From Trichuris trichiura (Eukaryota; Nematoda; Enoplea; Trichinellida; Trichuridae), in the NCBI GenBank assembly GCA_037903355.1, contig JBAJFE010000023.1:1426001-1490000 (forward strand): 64,000 nt of DNA, in the 5' to 3' direction. Made by a program: the position numbers and the translations under genes. A model generated the notes under the pieces. The model saw nothing but the letters and a program-made list of their open reading frames with translations, was not told the DNA's origin and ran no database searches. The number at the start of each line of letters is the position of its first letter. The stretch's first letter is position 1. This document shows, piece after piece, positions 1-12,066 of the stretch.

Positions 1-1353
1 TAGTTACGAGTTCAGCCAGCGTTGCTTAAGCGCCCGTATGCCAGCGGGTAGATTACCCGACGAAGGCAAGACGGTTAGGTATCCGCGTCCGAACGTCCGC
101 GAACCCGTAGTTGGCTCAATGAAGTCCAACTCGCTGCCCAGACTTCACAACAGGCGAACAATCCGTTGGTCAAGCGAATTGGTCACAAAAACGGACGAAG
201 GCTTCCCGCCTCAAACCGTCGCTGACGTATCCGACTCGGACGGAGTCGTTTCGGCGCCCGAATTATCCTTATCGCCTGTCAAGTACGCAATGGACAAGTC
301 AAGTAATTATCTTTACAATTTATGCAAAAAACCAATTGTCTTCTCCTGTAATACTACACTGATTTTACGTTCACTTTTCGAGACGACGATATAACTTCTT
401 GACAGCGCCACCTCAAATTGAAGATGCTAACCATGATGTGCCTATTCATAGGTTATCAGCCGTCCGCAAAAACCATCGATGAGGTATTTTCGAGGGCTGA
501 ATATCAGGCATGGGTAAACTCGGCGAATCGACAAACGGCTATGCGTCTAAAGTCGCAGATGCGCCCGCACAAGGAAACGGAACCTCAGGTAGGTAGTAAT
601 ATTTGCATATGGTGTATGCAAATTACCTACTGCTAAGGAACCGGGTCCGAGTCGCGCAAGTGCCAAAAGCAGATCGTCCAGTATGCCTCCGCACGGGCTG
701 TTGTTCGCAGAGGTTCCTCGTCGAGCCACCGAAGCGCTCACGTTGGAAAGATCTCCCCAAATATCCCGATATCCTATCGACGTATCACCACTGCCCCGAA
801 GGCGATATCCGCTGCAAATTGCCTCCTCTAACGTCAACTCATTCTTTGCCGGCGTTTCACCAACATCCACGCATGGCCAAACTTCGGGTTCCCCTTTTAC
901 TGGCCTTTTGATCATTCAAATCTTCGAAGGTCGCTTCCTGCGCGCCAGCAATGACACCGACGAACTCTACTGCGTCATCGAAGTCGACACGGAGCATCGC
1001 GCCAGAACGGAGGTGAAAAATCGGGCGGCAAAGTTCCAATGGCGGGAATCGTTCGAAATTGACGTCTGGGAAAGCAGAGTGGTCGAACTGTACATCTACT
1101 CGTGGCATCCGCAGTTTCGACACAAGCTGAGACATCGAGGCTCGCTGCAGCTGCTCGACCCGCTACTCATGCCGAGTTTGTTGGAGAACAGAAGCCAAAG
1201 CTTCGCCTTGAATTTGGAACCAAGAGGACAACTTATCCTGCGTCTTGGCTTCCTCTCTATGCTATTGATGTATCGACGACAATTGGCTCTTAGGCCTTCC
1301 ACTTATTGGGGTAAGCTCTATCATCGCTGCTCTTTGTAACGACATGATACTAC

Positions 1354-1390
<37 letters not shown>

Positions 1391-3085
1391 AATAATGTAT
1401 ATCTTTAATTTACGGCAGTATCCCGGTATTTTATAAGCAACAAATTTTTTATTCCTTCTCCGAAGCTTAAGGACGGTCAGAGTTTCAGAAAAGCAAAAAA
1501 AGACATTTTGCTAGCAAAATAACGGGATACAACCGTAAACTAAAGATATGCAAGTTCTATCGTCAATCCCAGAAATCGTAGAAAGCGAACAAGCAAATTT
1601 TCGTAAGGAAGTAAAGGCAATATGTAAATTAGGGATTATGCTAAAAACAACATCAACAACAATACCAAATGTGTACACTTTGAATAATTCGTAAGCAAAC
1701 GTTTTATGAACAATAGCCGCATCGAATATGCGTTTGAAAGTTTAAGGCATACCTGAGACGCTCAATAATCAGCCAAGTCTCATTTAAATATTGAAGACTT
1801 TGCAGAGCACAAAAATGGAAATGAATCTGTCGTCCATGAGTATATATATACGCATAGGGTCAAAATCCCGAAAAGGTCAAAAATGCGCTGTAAAGTGTGC
1901 TTTTGTGGCAGTTCTCTGCTGGCATCTCCTATATAAGAAATATATTTGAATAGAAGCGTTATTTTACTGGTCTTGTTAGAAGTTAGTGACTTAAAAAAGA
2001 AGACCAGTATAATAACGCTTCTATTCAAACATACGCCTTATACAGAAATAGCAGGCGACACTTTACAGCGCATTTTCGACTTATTCGGGATTGACCGCCA
2101 TCGATATACACGTATATGTCATACGAAGTATCAGGACAACCCTACGCTTTTAAAAACTTGGATTCCAATTGTCTTTGAGCAAAAAATTGAAGGTATACCA
2201 CTTGCAACATTGGTGGAAAGAGAGGCAAGCGGCTACGAAGTACCAATACTGGTGATCAGGCTGATTCAAGAGATCGAAAGGCGCGGTCTAGATTCAATCG
2301 GTCTTTACGTGCTCTGCGGATCGGTGGAGAAGAAGCTATGTTTGGTCAGCGAAATTGAAAGCAATCCATTGACGGCCGACTTAAGTCCCGAAGCCGTACC
2401 TGACATCAACGTGCTCACAAGCGTCTTCAAGGATTGGCTATGCGCCATGCCGGAGCCGCTCATATCCAGTTGCACCTATCAGACGCTGGTGGACGCGTGG
2501 CGGGTGTGCATCCCGGAAGATCGGGAAGGCAACTTCCGTCTCATCTTCGGAGTACTCGATTGTCTTCCAAATGTAAACAAGGTAAGAAAAAAAGATAAAT
2601 AGCTTTTGGCTTGTTGCATTTTTTCCTTTTCAATATTTCACATTTCCGCAACATCCAATTGTCTCTTTTCCGTCGTAGTGCACGCTCATTGCCGTAATGG
2701 ACCATCTGAAGAATGTACTATCGCAGGCGCCGCACAGTGGCCTTACGGTGGGAAAATTGTGCCGCATCTTTGCGCCTCTTCTATTTTGCACCAGCGTGGC
2801 AACGTGCCTCAAGGACAAGTCGACAACAATCAATCTGCTCGACAACAAATTGGCGACGCGTCTTATGGGAACCGTGCTGAACTTGTGGCCGTCGCGGATG
2901 AGTTCGTTTCTTCTGAACATAACCTTACGCAAAGTCATCCTTTCAATCGCCTTCGTCCTTTTTTAGACAATTCGGACAGTAACGGCTCCGACAATGGTGC
3001 TTTGGCCGGTGCGCTGACCAAAGATTCCGTTTCGCTTATCAATATGTACTGGAAAGGCGGCAAGTTACCGGAATCAAGCTGCTGA
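1..3085 (+). CDS. syd-1: SYD-1-like synaptic RhoGAP, 5' end outside window
   Basis: Multi-exon gene entering from the left edge. In order it shows a Ser/Pro-rich linker (about 38-300), a short conserved block with TIDEVFSRAEYQAW (about 430-588), a second linker, a C2 domain (about 905-1300; LIIQIFEGRFLRA to RGQLILRLGF) and a RhoGAP domain (about 2190-2580, continuing at about 2679-2940 with MDHLKNVLSQAPHSGL and KLCRIFAPLLF). C2 followed by RhoGAP is the SYD-1 arrangement; SYD-1 organises presynaptic active zones under the plasma membrane. The N-terminal PDZ region of the family would lie left of the window. The RhoGAP domain reads GLYVLCGS where active GAPs have an arginine finger (GxxRxSG), so it is probably catalytically weak, as described for nematode SYD-1. 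Introns include 589-637, about 1311-2050 and about 2582-2678. The last exon (about 2968-3085) is the least certain. Confidence 0.85.
589..637 (+). other. Short self-complementary intron of syd-1 (mirtron-like)
   Basis: This 49-bp GT-AG intron lies between exons ending HKETEPQ and beginning EPGPSR. Its 5' arm GTAGGTA...ATTTGCATA pairs with the 3' arm TATGCAAATTACCTAC, giving 16 bp with a 5-nt bulge and a 5-nt loop. Almost the entire intron is one hairpin, with a 7-nt tail at the acceptor. Confidence 0.55.
1358..1388. repeat. (AT)n microsatellite
   Basis: An uninterrupted run of AT dinucleotides within the syd-1 intron that separates the C2 and RhoGAP exons. Confidence 0.95.
1835..2125. repeat. 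Large imperfect inverted repeat spanning a syd-1 intron and exon
   Basis: The left arm (about 1835-1974) read backwards matches the right arm (2000 to about 2125), with a 25-nt spacer. The inner 30 nt (1945-1974 against 2000-2029) have a single mismatch. Further out, GCGCTGTAAAGTGTG pairs with CACTTTACAGCGC and CGGGATT-containing blocks also match, with small indels. The right arm includes the start of the syd-1 exon encoding TLQRIFDLFG; the left arm, read on the minus strand, encodes the same TLQRIFDLFG. It is therefore an inverted copy of exon sequence placed in the preceding intron. Confidence 0.85.
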
Positions 3086-3640
3086 CAGGTCAAACCCGCC
3101 GCCAGCTGCCCATTTCCAATGCAGACATCCTGCCGAGGTGCTGAATCATTGTTAAGCTACATTTTGCACTATCCCTTCAAGTAAACGATCGACCAGTTCA
3201 AAGCCGCATTGGCTCCTTGCATCGTGTTAAGAAAAATTTTACACGCGCAATTCGTTCCAACTTATTTCCATCGAACTTGAGAAACCATATGCTGCTTATT
3301 TACGCTCGCCAACAAAAATTGAGCCAAGCCAAGTTCGCCACACGCCGAGAGAAACCGTTGCTTCATAATTAGAACCTGCAAATCAAATTTGGCTACCGTA
3401 TGACAACCGCCGAAATTTGAAAATTGGCGAAACCACGTTTTTTATTGCCCGATACCCAAAATTTGCAGTCGCGCATACAACCTCATCGGTCGCCAATTGA
3501 CAATAACAGTCACGGCTGAAAAATGTTAAAAATTCTGGCGTCTTTTCGTCTTGCGCGACTGGCTCATCACCGCCTGAAGCGAGAAGAAAGACTATTGTTA
3601 GACGTTGTCCGCGAGATATCTAAAGAAAAGTACTTTTTTT
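3086..3640. other. Intergenic, convergent 3' ends
   Basis: This stretch lies between the end of syd-1 (+) and the stop of nmd3 (-). No convincing coding sequence was seen. It may include further C-terminal syd-1 coding sequence, because a second frame stays open to about 3143. Confidence 0.4.
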
Positions 3641-5847
3641 TTAAACTTGAGGCATCTCTTCGTCTTGGATGGACATATCGGTCAAAATCTCATGAAGCGG
3701 GATGCAAGGCATTTCGCTTGCGTCCGGCAAAGGTTGGGGCTGTTGCACGGATGGGTCTGCATTTTTTTTAAAGAAAAAAGTTAATAACGCATTAAGAGAA
3801 GTTCACGGACACCTCTGTAAATGTTGACATCTTGTCTGAGCGTTGGGTCCTCCTCCAAATCTTCGAGAAATTCGTCGTAGTCGCTTAAGCAAAATAATAA
3901 GATGTCAACTCCAATAGTTGTTTTATAGATGTTCCCTTCTTACTTATTGGTAGCTCGGCTTTCTATTTCGACCGGCTGAAGCCGCTTAAGCTTCCAGATG
4001 CGTTGACTACGTCGAATGGAACGATCGTAGGACTTTTGAACCAGTATCTAAGCAGGTACAAAAGAAATCAATAGGCATATTCGATTATCTAACCTATTTA
4101 CCACTTCAGGCACTTTTTCTTTTGCAATCCGATCGAAGTCTTCGTTGTTCACATTGCGAGTAGTCAGGTCAAGACTAAAGTGAGAAATTTAAATTTTTAT
4201 CTTTTTTTATAAACAAAATAAAATGGCATACCCCAAAACGGTGTCACCTGCGGTTAGCAGACGACATAGGTGCGTTTTACAGTACACTTGCTTTCCGTTA
4301 AGTTTGCCCAACTGGCTTGTAGGGGTCACAAGGACATCACCAACCATGAACTACAACTCGAATGCTCGGAAGCAACAAGCAAAAAAATGGAAGACTCATA
4401 TTTACTCTCTGCTTGTCCGGTCGAGTTATGAAGTCGGCGTAACTCTCAAATTGATAACTTGATTTCTCAGTTTCTACAGTAAGTACGGTGTACTCCTCCA
4501 ATTCTCCTCTTTGAGCGATTGTACGGAACGGATATCTCCAATACATGGGAGCGGATACTTCAAAAACTGAAAAAGAAAGAGCGCGTTGACGTTGGATACC
4601 CCTAAATAAGGAAAATACCTACCTTGAGCGCTCGCGGGATCGACCAAATGAATGACCTTACCGATTCGGAAACAGATCATCAACTGCGATCCGGATCCTA
4701 ACTTTGAAGCTAACTGTTTTGGCAGACAAACAATATCATCCTGTAGGTTAGAATATGTAAGTCAAAAAGAAAATAAATCCAATAGCATATGGCAATGGTC
4801 ATACCTTACAAACCGGAGCTATCTCGACGGAGTACGAATGCTTGTAGTCGTACCTGTTGGTGTGAGGGTCGTGACTAACCAACTCTTGGGAGTACTTGTA
4901 GCGCATGGGAAGCTTCGAGTTAACGTATTCAACCAAACTAAATGCTTCATGCTTGCCGGAATAGAAAAAATCCATCCCATCTAAGAATTTTTCCCGCTTA
5001 AGAAGACACTAATGCCGGGGCAGGGGCAATGACCTTACCTGGCGTCTGATTGATGAAATTGCAATTCCGATACAAGTTCTGCTTTAGCACCAGTTGCTCC
5101 AAGTAGAAAAGACTCCTTTTATGCAAGCACTAAAAGCAAACATAATAGTATCGAAAGAATTTCACCAAGCGACAGTAATTGGAACCTGCATTTCTTTGAA
5201 GAAAAAGTACACGTCTTACCTTCTGCCTAATTTGAACGCATCCTCGCCAATAGTCTTTTGCCTCGATTCGCTGGCACTCATCGCATAATGTTGTATGAAT
5301 CACATATTCCACGACGACCGATTGGAGTAGAGCAACGCCGGCAACCTGCAAGCCTACTCGTCTTATAGGCGATGGTTAAACTCTGCAGGACGCACCTCTT
5401 TTTGAATTTTCAACAATACCTTGACTCGTTTTGAATGAGGTTCAGTCCAGATGAATTTGGCGTCCACCAAACGAACCTTTTAGGAAAGTCAGTCAAAGAA
5501 GACGAATCGAGTATCGACTTGCCACCTTTTTCAAGCCGTTCAATCGCTTCAAGCAAATGCCAAGCAATTCTTTGGATTCCAACTTTGCCACGGCCCACGA
5601 ATTCGGTGGACAGAAAACTTTTTGGCATAGCTTGCACGTTTGCAGTTGCGACTGTCTGGGAAGGCTGTCCGAGATGTTTTCGTTCGCTCGTACGCAACCA
5701 ACGCATTTGTTCACCTCATTCGGTTCAATGGGCACACCGCAATCGCAGCACAAGCTTAAGAAACACATCAGGGCGGTTTTCTACGTCAAATAAAACTGCT
5801 TACATCTTGGAAACGCTGGAAATCGCCAACGAAGGTTCGTACTCCAT
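3641..5847 (-). CDS. nmd3: 60S ribosomal export adaptor NMD3
   Basis: NMD3 is the CRM1-dependent adaptor that carries pre-60S subunits out of the nucleus. The gene starts at the ATG of MEYEPSLAIS (5847) and a 49-bp intron joins it in frame to ILCCDCGVPIEPN. Visible family segments in order: the Cys-rich zinc-binding N-terminus with CxxC pairs (C-C-D-C, CVGC, CKLC), FIWTEPHSKRVKV (about 5470), VVEYVIHTTLCDECQRIEAKDYW (about 5300; quoted in part), DFFYSGKHEAF and YDYKHSYSVEIAPVCK (about 4980-4780), VIHLVDPASAQ (about 4650), LEEYTVLTVE (about 4500), THLCRLLTAGDTVLGY (about 4270), QKSYDRSIRRSQRIWKLK (about 4020), DYDEFLEDLEED (about 3860) and the acidic C-terminus LHEILTDMSIQDEEMPQV before TAA at 3641-3643. 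It is complete, with at least eight short introns, and convergent with syd-1. Confidence 0.9.
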
Positions 5848-7464
5848 CACGACCTTTCCTTGCGGTTCTGAAACTCTACAGTAAATATTTGTACTTGCGC
5901 ATCATTAAATAAATAAGAAGAGATTCACGTTCATCTACTATGCGTCTTTATTATTGATATTCTTTCTATTGGTTACTAAAATACGCTCAAAGCCTATCAA
6001 AAGCTCTACTATTCGGTATTTAAAAAAATTTATTATTGTAAAACAAGAATATCAAAAGGTTGCCCCACTTAAGACTTAAAATTTTAAACGTGGATCCAAT
6101 TACATCAGGTCTTTTAAAATACTTGGAAGTGAAGCAACAAGGTGCAATGCGAGTCCTATGCTTAACGGTAAGGGTGCATACGTATTTTCTGCTGGGCGAT
6201 AGGCAAACTGTTGGTTCATATGCGATAAGCTGATGAGGAAACAGCGACATTTCTTAATGCTTATCGAAGAATGCTTTTTCTTGTGCAATAGGTACCTGCA
6301 CATCATTATTACGCTACGAAACAAAACTTACGCGTACAGAACTTCTTTCAACACATCGTGGGGTTGAAAAATGGGCAAAAGCATATTCTGATTTACACGA
6401 TCATCCATTTAAGCATTTTCTTTAGATTAAAGCATGAAGTACAAGGCTTGCTTAGCCTTTTTTTCACAGTAAAAATAAGCTGAGAACATTTAAACTTTTT
6501 GAAAGGTATTCATCAGCTTGATTACGCTAAAAGTTTCTTCAAAGTATGCGGCCTAACTTCGAAATATGATCAAACCCTAACATGGAATACTTATACGAAA
6601 AAGCTAAGGAGCGGCGCCAGTCCAGTAATGAATAAAGCGGAATACGATTTCCTCATGGCGGCTAAGATGGAAGCGTTTTTTTTCCACAATTGCTAAACTC
6701 CGTAAAAGGATATCCCATGGAAAATCATCTGCGCGATGAGCTACGAGCCACAGGCGGTATAATAAGAGCTCAAGTTCGCTTTTATTTCAGACCTTTGGCA
6801 TACGCCAGGCGATTCCAATACCGTAAACTAAATTCTTACGATTAGCTAATTTACCGTTATTTTGCTGTATACGTATTTTTTCTCTGTTCTATGGTGCTTT
6901 AAAACTTTATCTGCTACTGTAGCAAGACGTTTTGAGCTTCGAGTTCTCAATTGGCAATAGCCCCCTTTGAAATGTATCGGATAATGCCGAAGCGCAATTT
7001 CTTTTGATTAAAAACACCGTCTATCTCTCAAGGCAAACAAGGTTCGCAAAGCGAAACGATTCCGTTCATTACGGGATGCGGACGAGTATGGAATAATTAT
7101 TCCATCCCAACTGTACCGTAATATATTGAAAATATTGAAATTTACGGAGCGAACTCATTTCCGTAATGAGAAATGAAGCTGCTTGACTTATGTCAACTAT
7201 GGCTAAGAGTGAATAAAGCAGATGAAAAGCAATGGTACGAAAAGCGAGTTTTTCAGGCTGACAGCGATAGATCGCCACAGGAAGTTCCATTAAACTATTT
7301 TAATTTAATAACCGCCCCGCAATTTTTTAAAAATTGTGTATGCTTTTTGCTGCAGCTCGACAATGCCAATTTTCTTTGCCTATTTCTCCTTTCGTCCTTG
7401 AAGATCGTTACTCTGTGTACGCTATTCTTGCTACAGGTTTCTTTATTGAGGTTGTTTAGACAGG
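5848..7464. other. Unassigned intergenic region, possible small exons
   Basis: This 1.6 kb lies between divergently transcribed nmd3 and the PNISR-like gene. Short open stretches at 6499-6696 (+; ends KAEYDFLMAAKMEAFFFHNC), about 7012-7165 (+; EYGIIIPSQLYRNILKILKF) and 7173-7300 (+; LCQLWLRVNKADEKQWYEKR) look somewhat protein-like. They do not join in an obvious frame and match no family recognised here. They could be a decayed gene or unrecognised exons. Confidence 0.3.
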
Positions 7465-10400
7465 ATGGATGCCGGCAGTGGCTCGACGCAGTCGGGAAGT
7501 TACAATCTTGCGAAAAGTGACGGTGAGTAGAAATTAATTTTTACAGTTCAGCCGTAAGAAAATGCCGTTTCACTTTTGGCGGTAGCGAAATTGGCTGGTT
7601 CCAATCTTTCTCGCTGAAAGTTGCTTCTTGGCCTTATTGAAGTTACGAAAGTTAGTCAGTACTGCCTTCTGGCATTACAATTTCCCGCAGACGCATTTTC
7701 GCTGCTGCATAACTTTTCGTCGTTTCATAGTGGCGGCAAAAGCTAGTTATAATCACTGAAGGCATTCTAGTTAATATTACAGCGTCCATTTCTTGTATCA
7801 CTTTGTGGTATGTGACCCGAAAAATGCTTATCTGTTTTTTCTGCCTCCAAAAGTAGCAGTAACTTTGAAACATGTGTTATGAATATATTAATATTAGCAA
7901 AAGCTGGACGTAAAGTGAAGCTCATCGGATTAATGAAGCTGGTTTCCTATTGCTTACTTTGTCGTCGAATCTTCATCAAGCGATATCATGCCGTCGTCTA
8001 CTTATGCCCTTTTTTAGTTGAATGGGCCGACATGGCACAGAATTGGATTGGTGCGAGGCAGCAGCACTACGCTATGTCAGACTCTGCTTTTCCGCCTTCC
8101 TCCTACGGAGAAAGTAGGACGTCCGTTTCAAGCTTTCCTCGAATTTACAATAGTAAGTATTGTTCTTTTTTCGCATAACAATTTTCCCGCGTTCTTCAGG
8201 TGTTAGTGACGTCATATCTTACTCGTACTCTCCTACGAAAGGAAGCTCCTACTCCGGTGGGGTGCCTATGGGAGCATCATCCTTTTATGCCGGCCATTCG
8301 GCATTGCTGCCAACACCCCCGCCGCGCATGGTCAATTGTGTGCGTCCGGTCAAGCCGCCTTATGAATCCTGTATGACGCCGGGTATTCCAACAGTACCAG
8401 TTCCGAGTCGATGCTTGAGTTCGCGCATGGCCAGATTAACTATGCCGACTACGTCTTATCCCCCGCCCGTACGTTTTTCCATGGAAAACTATGGTCCGGT
8501 GCCTCCTGGACCCCAAACCACCCAGTGGACACCGGCTGTGCTTGGCAGCGCTGTGCGGTATCCTACGCAGTGCAACGTGGAGCCTTGGTGCCCACAAGTT
8601 GCAGCTTGGCCTCCTACCGTAAACCATTTTGATCGTCAGGATCAAATGTATGAGCCAAGGATGTTTTCAAATTCCGGCTTACCATTGCAATTTCCAATAC
8701 CTTGCGCTGTTGACGCGCCCATATCAATACCTTCTCCAACAGCGCCAATATGTCCCGCCAGTGAACAGCCATCGTTCGGCTACCCTACTTGGGGGCATCC
8801 TGCTTATCCGGGAGGCGTAACAACACTGCCAATGGCCAGTGCCGCCGGGCCGGTCGCGGTGAGTTCGGTAATGCCTGAACAACGGAAAACTTTACCGAAT
8901 TGGATTCGCGACGGTCTGGAAAAGATTGAACAAGAAAAGCGTCGATCGACCGATGGTTCGACGGAAGAGGCGGTTGCGGTGACCGAAACGCAAGACGATA
9001 CGGTTCGTTCGACTATTTCCTCCTTTACGCTGAACTTTTTAATTTTCTATTTCTACTTTGCTTTAAGGGTGAACCAGAAGAAGATAGCAAAAGTTACAAG
9101 GACTCCTCCTCGCGCAACGAGGCTGAAACGCAACAGTTGGTATGCTGTTAGCTTTGATTCTCATTCCTAATATTCTCTTGTGACGCAATAGATGTGTTCC
9201 AAAGTAATCTCGCGTCACAAGACGGCGGGTGAATTTTTGCAGCCCAGTGTCATACTGTAACTATGTCGGCCGTTCTATTCCCCTCTTCTCTAAGCCTAAG
9301 CCCAAAAATAAGGCATAAATTTTGGTTTAGGCTTAGGTAATGGCAGAACGGGACAGACGGCATACCTGCTAGTAAGGGTGGAGCAAAATGAGAGCATGCT
9401 TAACAGGAAGGAACCTGCAAATCTCTAATACCCATTTTGTATTAGCATAAAACGCCCTTATTTAAGTAGTTAATGTTTAAATTATATTGCCGAAGCGACA
9501 AGATTCAGTGGCGTAAAGTTGTTTTCGTTTAGCTGCGTACTTTGCAAAGGCAATTGACGGCTATTTTGTTGGAAGTGACCAATTCGGAAGTTGAAGCTAT
9601 TTGCGAACGAAAATTCAAGGAAGAGAAGAGCAAAGGTAGGTGCTGCAGGCGAGCCGCGGCTACGGCGTTGGTCCGCTTGCAAGAAAGACGTTTACCGATC
9701 CGTTAACTTAATTTGTACACGAAATACGGCGTCGTTAGCGTGTTGGCTTTTAAAAATTGCACGTAGACTCGGTGGTCTGCACTGCCGGTGCAGCGAGTTC
9801 ACTGGACACGACCGATTGGCTTTGGAAAAAAATCTTCGGCGCGATTTAAGGGCAGCACACAGCGAGATATATATCGCCGAAAAAACTTCGTGCTGCCCTA
9901 GCGGTTAATGAAGTCTGTTTTTATGCTTAAGCTCAGCCCAAGTTGCTCGCGCAAAGCTCCGCGCTGGCTTCCATCCTGCATCTCGGTAAGCCTTATTATT
10001 CTTTTATCTTTTGTAAAAAAAAACAAGAACAAATTATTGTGTGCTTAACGAAAAAAAGATGGTAAACTATGTTTACTTGCTGTACGTTGCTTTTACTGCT
10101 CGCAAAGGCGCATACGTGAAAAATGTTCTCCAGCTTTCACGTTGGAACCGATGTCCTATTCCCCTTCCAGTTCGTTGTCATCTTTGTTCACTGTTGACTT
10201 AATTGACTTGTTGTGTTACCGGTGATATTCGAGTTTGTTAAATCAGGTGACGATGAGGACGAACAGGATGGTTCTTCTGAGGAGGGAGCATCCGGTAGCG
10301 ACCGGTCGAGCGAAAGAACAAAACGATCAAGTCCCGTATTCCGGGCGCCGTTGACTCCACCGCCTTCAAAACCGACGAGCTCAACGAGGAAGACGAAAAG

Positions 10401-10642
10401 TAAAACTCATACTGCGCGCGCGCACGCTTTCTTTGACATCTGCTGTTGCAGGAGGAGAGAACGACGATTCCAGAAAATACTACGAAACGTCTTCGCGGCG
10501 CAGAGACAAATCGGACGCGAAGCATCATCGTTCCAGTAATTCGTTCAGGCATCATCACTCATCCAGAAATGGATTCACTCATGACGACAAAGTTAACGAT
10601 AGTCATAAGGCGAAGAAGGCGAAAAAATCATTTAAAACCTGA
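7465..10642 (+). CDS. PNISR-like serine/arginine-rich nuclear protein
   Basis: PNISR (PNN-interacting SR protein) is a nuclear-speckle protein. Exon 1 (7465-7522, MDAGSGSTQSGS) joins in phase to 8018-8152 with VEWADMAQNWIGARQQ, equivalent to the WAALAQAWI motif near the PNISR N-terminus. A long Pro/Gly/Tyr-rich exon follows (8200-9002), ending with the diagnostic KTLPNWIRDGLEKIEQEKRR. Next come GEPEEDSKSYKDSSSRNEAE (9068-9139), TAILLEVTNSEVEAICERKF (9533-9635; cf. the TEILLDVTDEEI region) and C-terminal acidic and Ser/Arg/His-rich exons (about 10247-10400 and 10452-10642, ending KAKKAKKSFKT). The exon(s) between 9636 and 10246 were not resolved. The intron 9140-9532 contains a MITE copy. The ATG at 7465 follows a TTTAGACAG acceptor-like site, so an upstream leader or trans-splice is possible. 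Confidence 0.8.
9237..9425. mobile_element. TTAGGC-like MITE, copy 1
   Basis: It begins TTTTTGCAGCCCAGTGTCAT and ACTGTAAC, and ends GGAACCTGCAAAT. The inner part has TAAGCCTAAGCCC and TTTAGGCTTAGG in inverted orientation around AAAATAAGGC. The same order of motifs recurs at 49277-49466 and, inverted, at 48838-49020. It sits in an intron of the PNISR-like gene. Ends of the form TTTGCAG...CTGCAAA are a short inverted repeat. No coding capacity was seen. Confidence 0.7.
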
Positions 10643-11909
10643 TGCTCTCTCTTTTAGTATCTGACCCTTTCCCGCTTTGTGTAATTTTGCTTTTGACAGG
10701 TAAAGCAAAAGCGGTATATCCCGTGCAATGCCTTATTGCATTTCTCAACCCTGTGTTGAACACACCTTGCATTCTTTCTTAGCTCTTTCATTTGTGTATT
10801 TTCCGCATAGCGTTATTTTTTGCAGCAGCAACTGGTCGTAACGTTTTCTACAATGTCTTGACGTACACGTCACATTATTATTACGCGGATCAATTCTGCT
10901 TAACCGCTTGTTGCTGCCGTTTGCTTCTTATTCTTTATCCGTTGTTACGGCAGTCTGTTGATCAAATGTAAAGTCGTAGGCAGTCTTTGTCGAAAGTAAA
11001 ACTCGCTGCTAAGAAAGGGCTGTCGCGTTCGAGATGAAAAAATTTGAATATGACGTCATCAAAAAACGTTGCTATGCAGTTAGCGTCTTTTAGCTGAGTA
11101 TGCGAAAGCTAAGGTCAATTTTCGTTTGTTGGTAACCGCCGATCAGAACATATTCGGCATAGTTCTTTGCGAATATTTCCATTAACAATTATAAAGAATA
11201 AAAACGCGCGATTATGTCTTTTAAAAAATTTAGCATAACTAACTGAAAGTGACAATTATAGTTAAAGTACGCCGGAAGTTCAATTATCAGAATTCGGAAA
11301 GGAAAACAATAGGTCTACAGTAGGACGAACGATGTGCAGGTTGCAGGGACGCTACTTTTTTAAAAAATTAGTATACTTTCCCATTATTGAGCATTCGACC
11401 AGCCGTTCTTTTCACAAGTCCGTTATTTGCTCTCCGAATAAGCTATCTTTACTTCGGTAATAGTCTGTACTTTAGTATTGCAACAAACTGAGTGATACGA
11501 GCCAGTTCCTATATGAACATGGCTACTTCGCTGCCCGGTTTGCTGCTTAAAGTGCCATTATACATACCGTTTGAATTACTTGCTTTTTTTAAAATAAGAA
11601 TTCAATTTCTCTTTGACAAGGTTAGAGTCACTAACTTTTCGCCCCGGTTTCTTCCTAGTAGCTCACAGGTGAAAGCATCTATCTTTCTTTATACGCAAAC
11701 TCCTGAAAAAAAGGGGATAGTACTCTTTTGAAAAGAAAAGTCTGAGATAGCAGAAGTGCTGAAATAAGGAGAATTAGGTTGTTCGACAAGATAAGAACAG
11801 TTTAAAAAATCGCAGACCAAAAAATATCGATAAGAAAAGAAAACCCTGATTATCTAAAGGTTTCTTTGTCAAAACGGAGGTCGAAAATCCACTGTACTTT
11901 TACGATACC
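10643..11909. other. Intergenic, nothing recognised
   Basis: AT-rich spacer after the PNISR-like gene. A 79-codon open frame at 11492-11731 (+) is hydrophobic in places but matches nothing recognised, and it is within the length expected by chance. Confidence 0.4.
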
Positions 11910-12066
11910 GCGGGCTTGTTAACTGTGCCCTCGTCGGTTAGCCTAGTTTGCCCTTACCCAAGCAGGAATACAAGACTTAAGTTTCGACTTACGCTTGGGC
12001 TTAGGTAAGCGGATAGAACAAGATTGCAGACAAGTTTTCTAGAAGAGAACCTGCATTTTTCAAACT
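11910..12066. mobile_element. TTAGGC-like MITE, diverged copy
   Basis: It shares the family core GCTTGGGCTTAGGTAAGC, a preceding GCCTAGTTTGCCC block and the terminal GAGAACCTGCATTTTTCAAA, followed by CAGTATGA. The left end is poorly preserved. Confidence 0.5.

Noticed and set aside
5435..5884. 149-codon plus-strand frame
   Set aside because: Antisense shadow of nmd3 exons, which match the NMD3 family across several segments.
9280..9345. Interstitial telomere array (TTAGGC)n
   Set aside because: Only two or three imperfect units occur in inverted pairs inside a repeated element; they belong to the MITE family rather than a telomere insertion.
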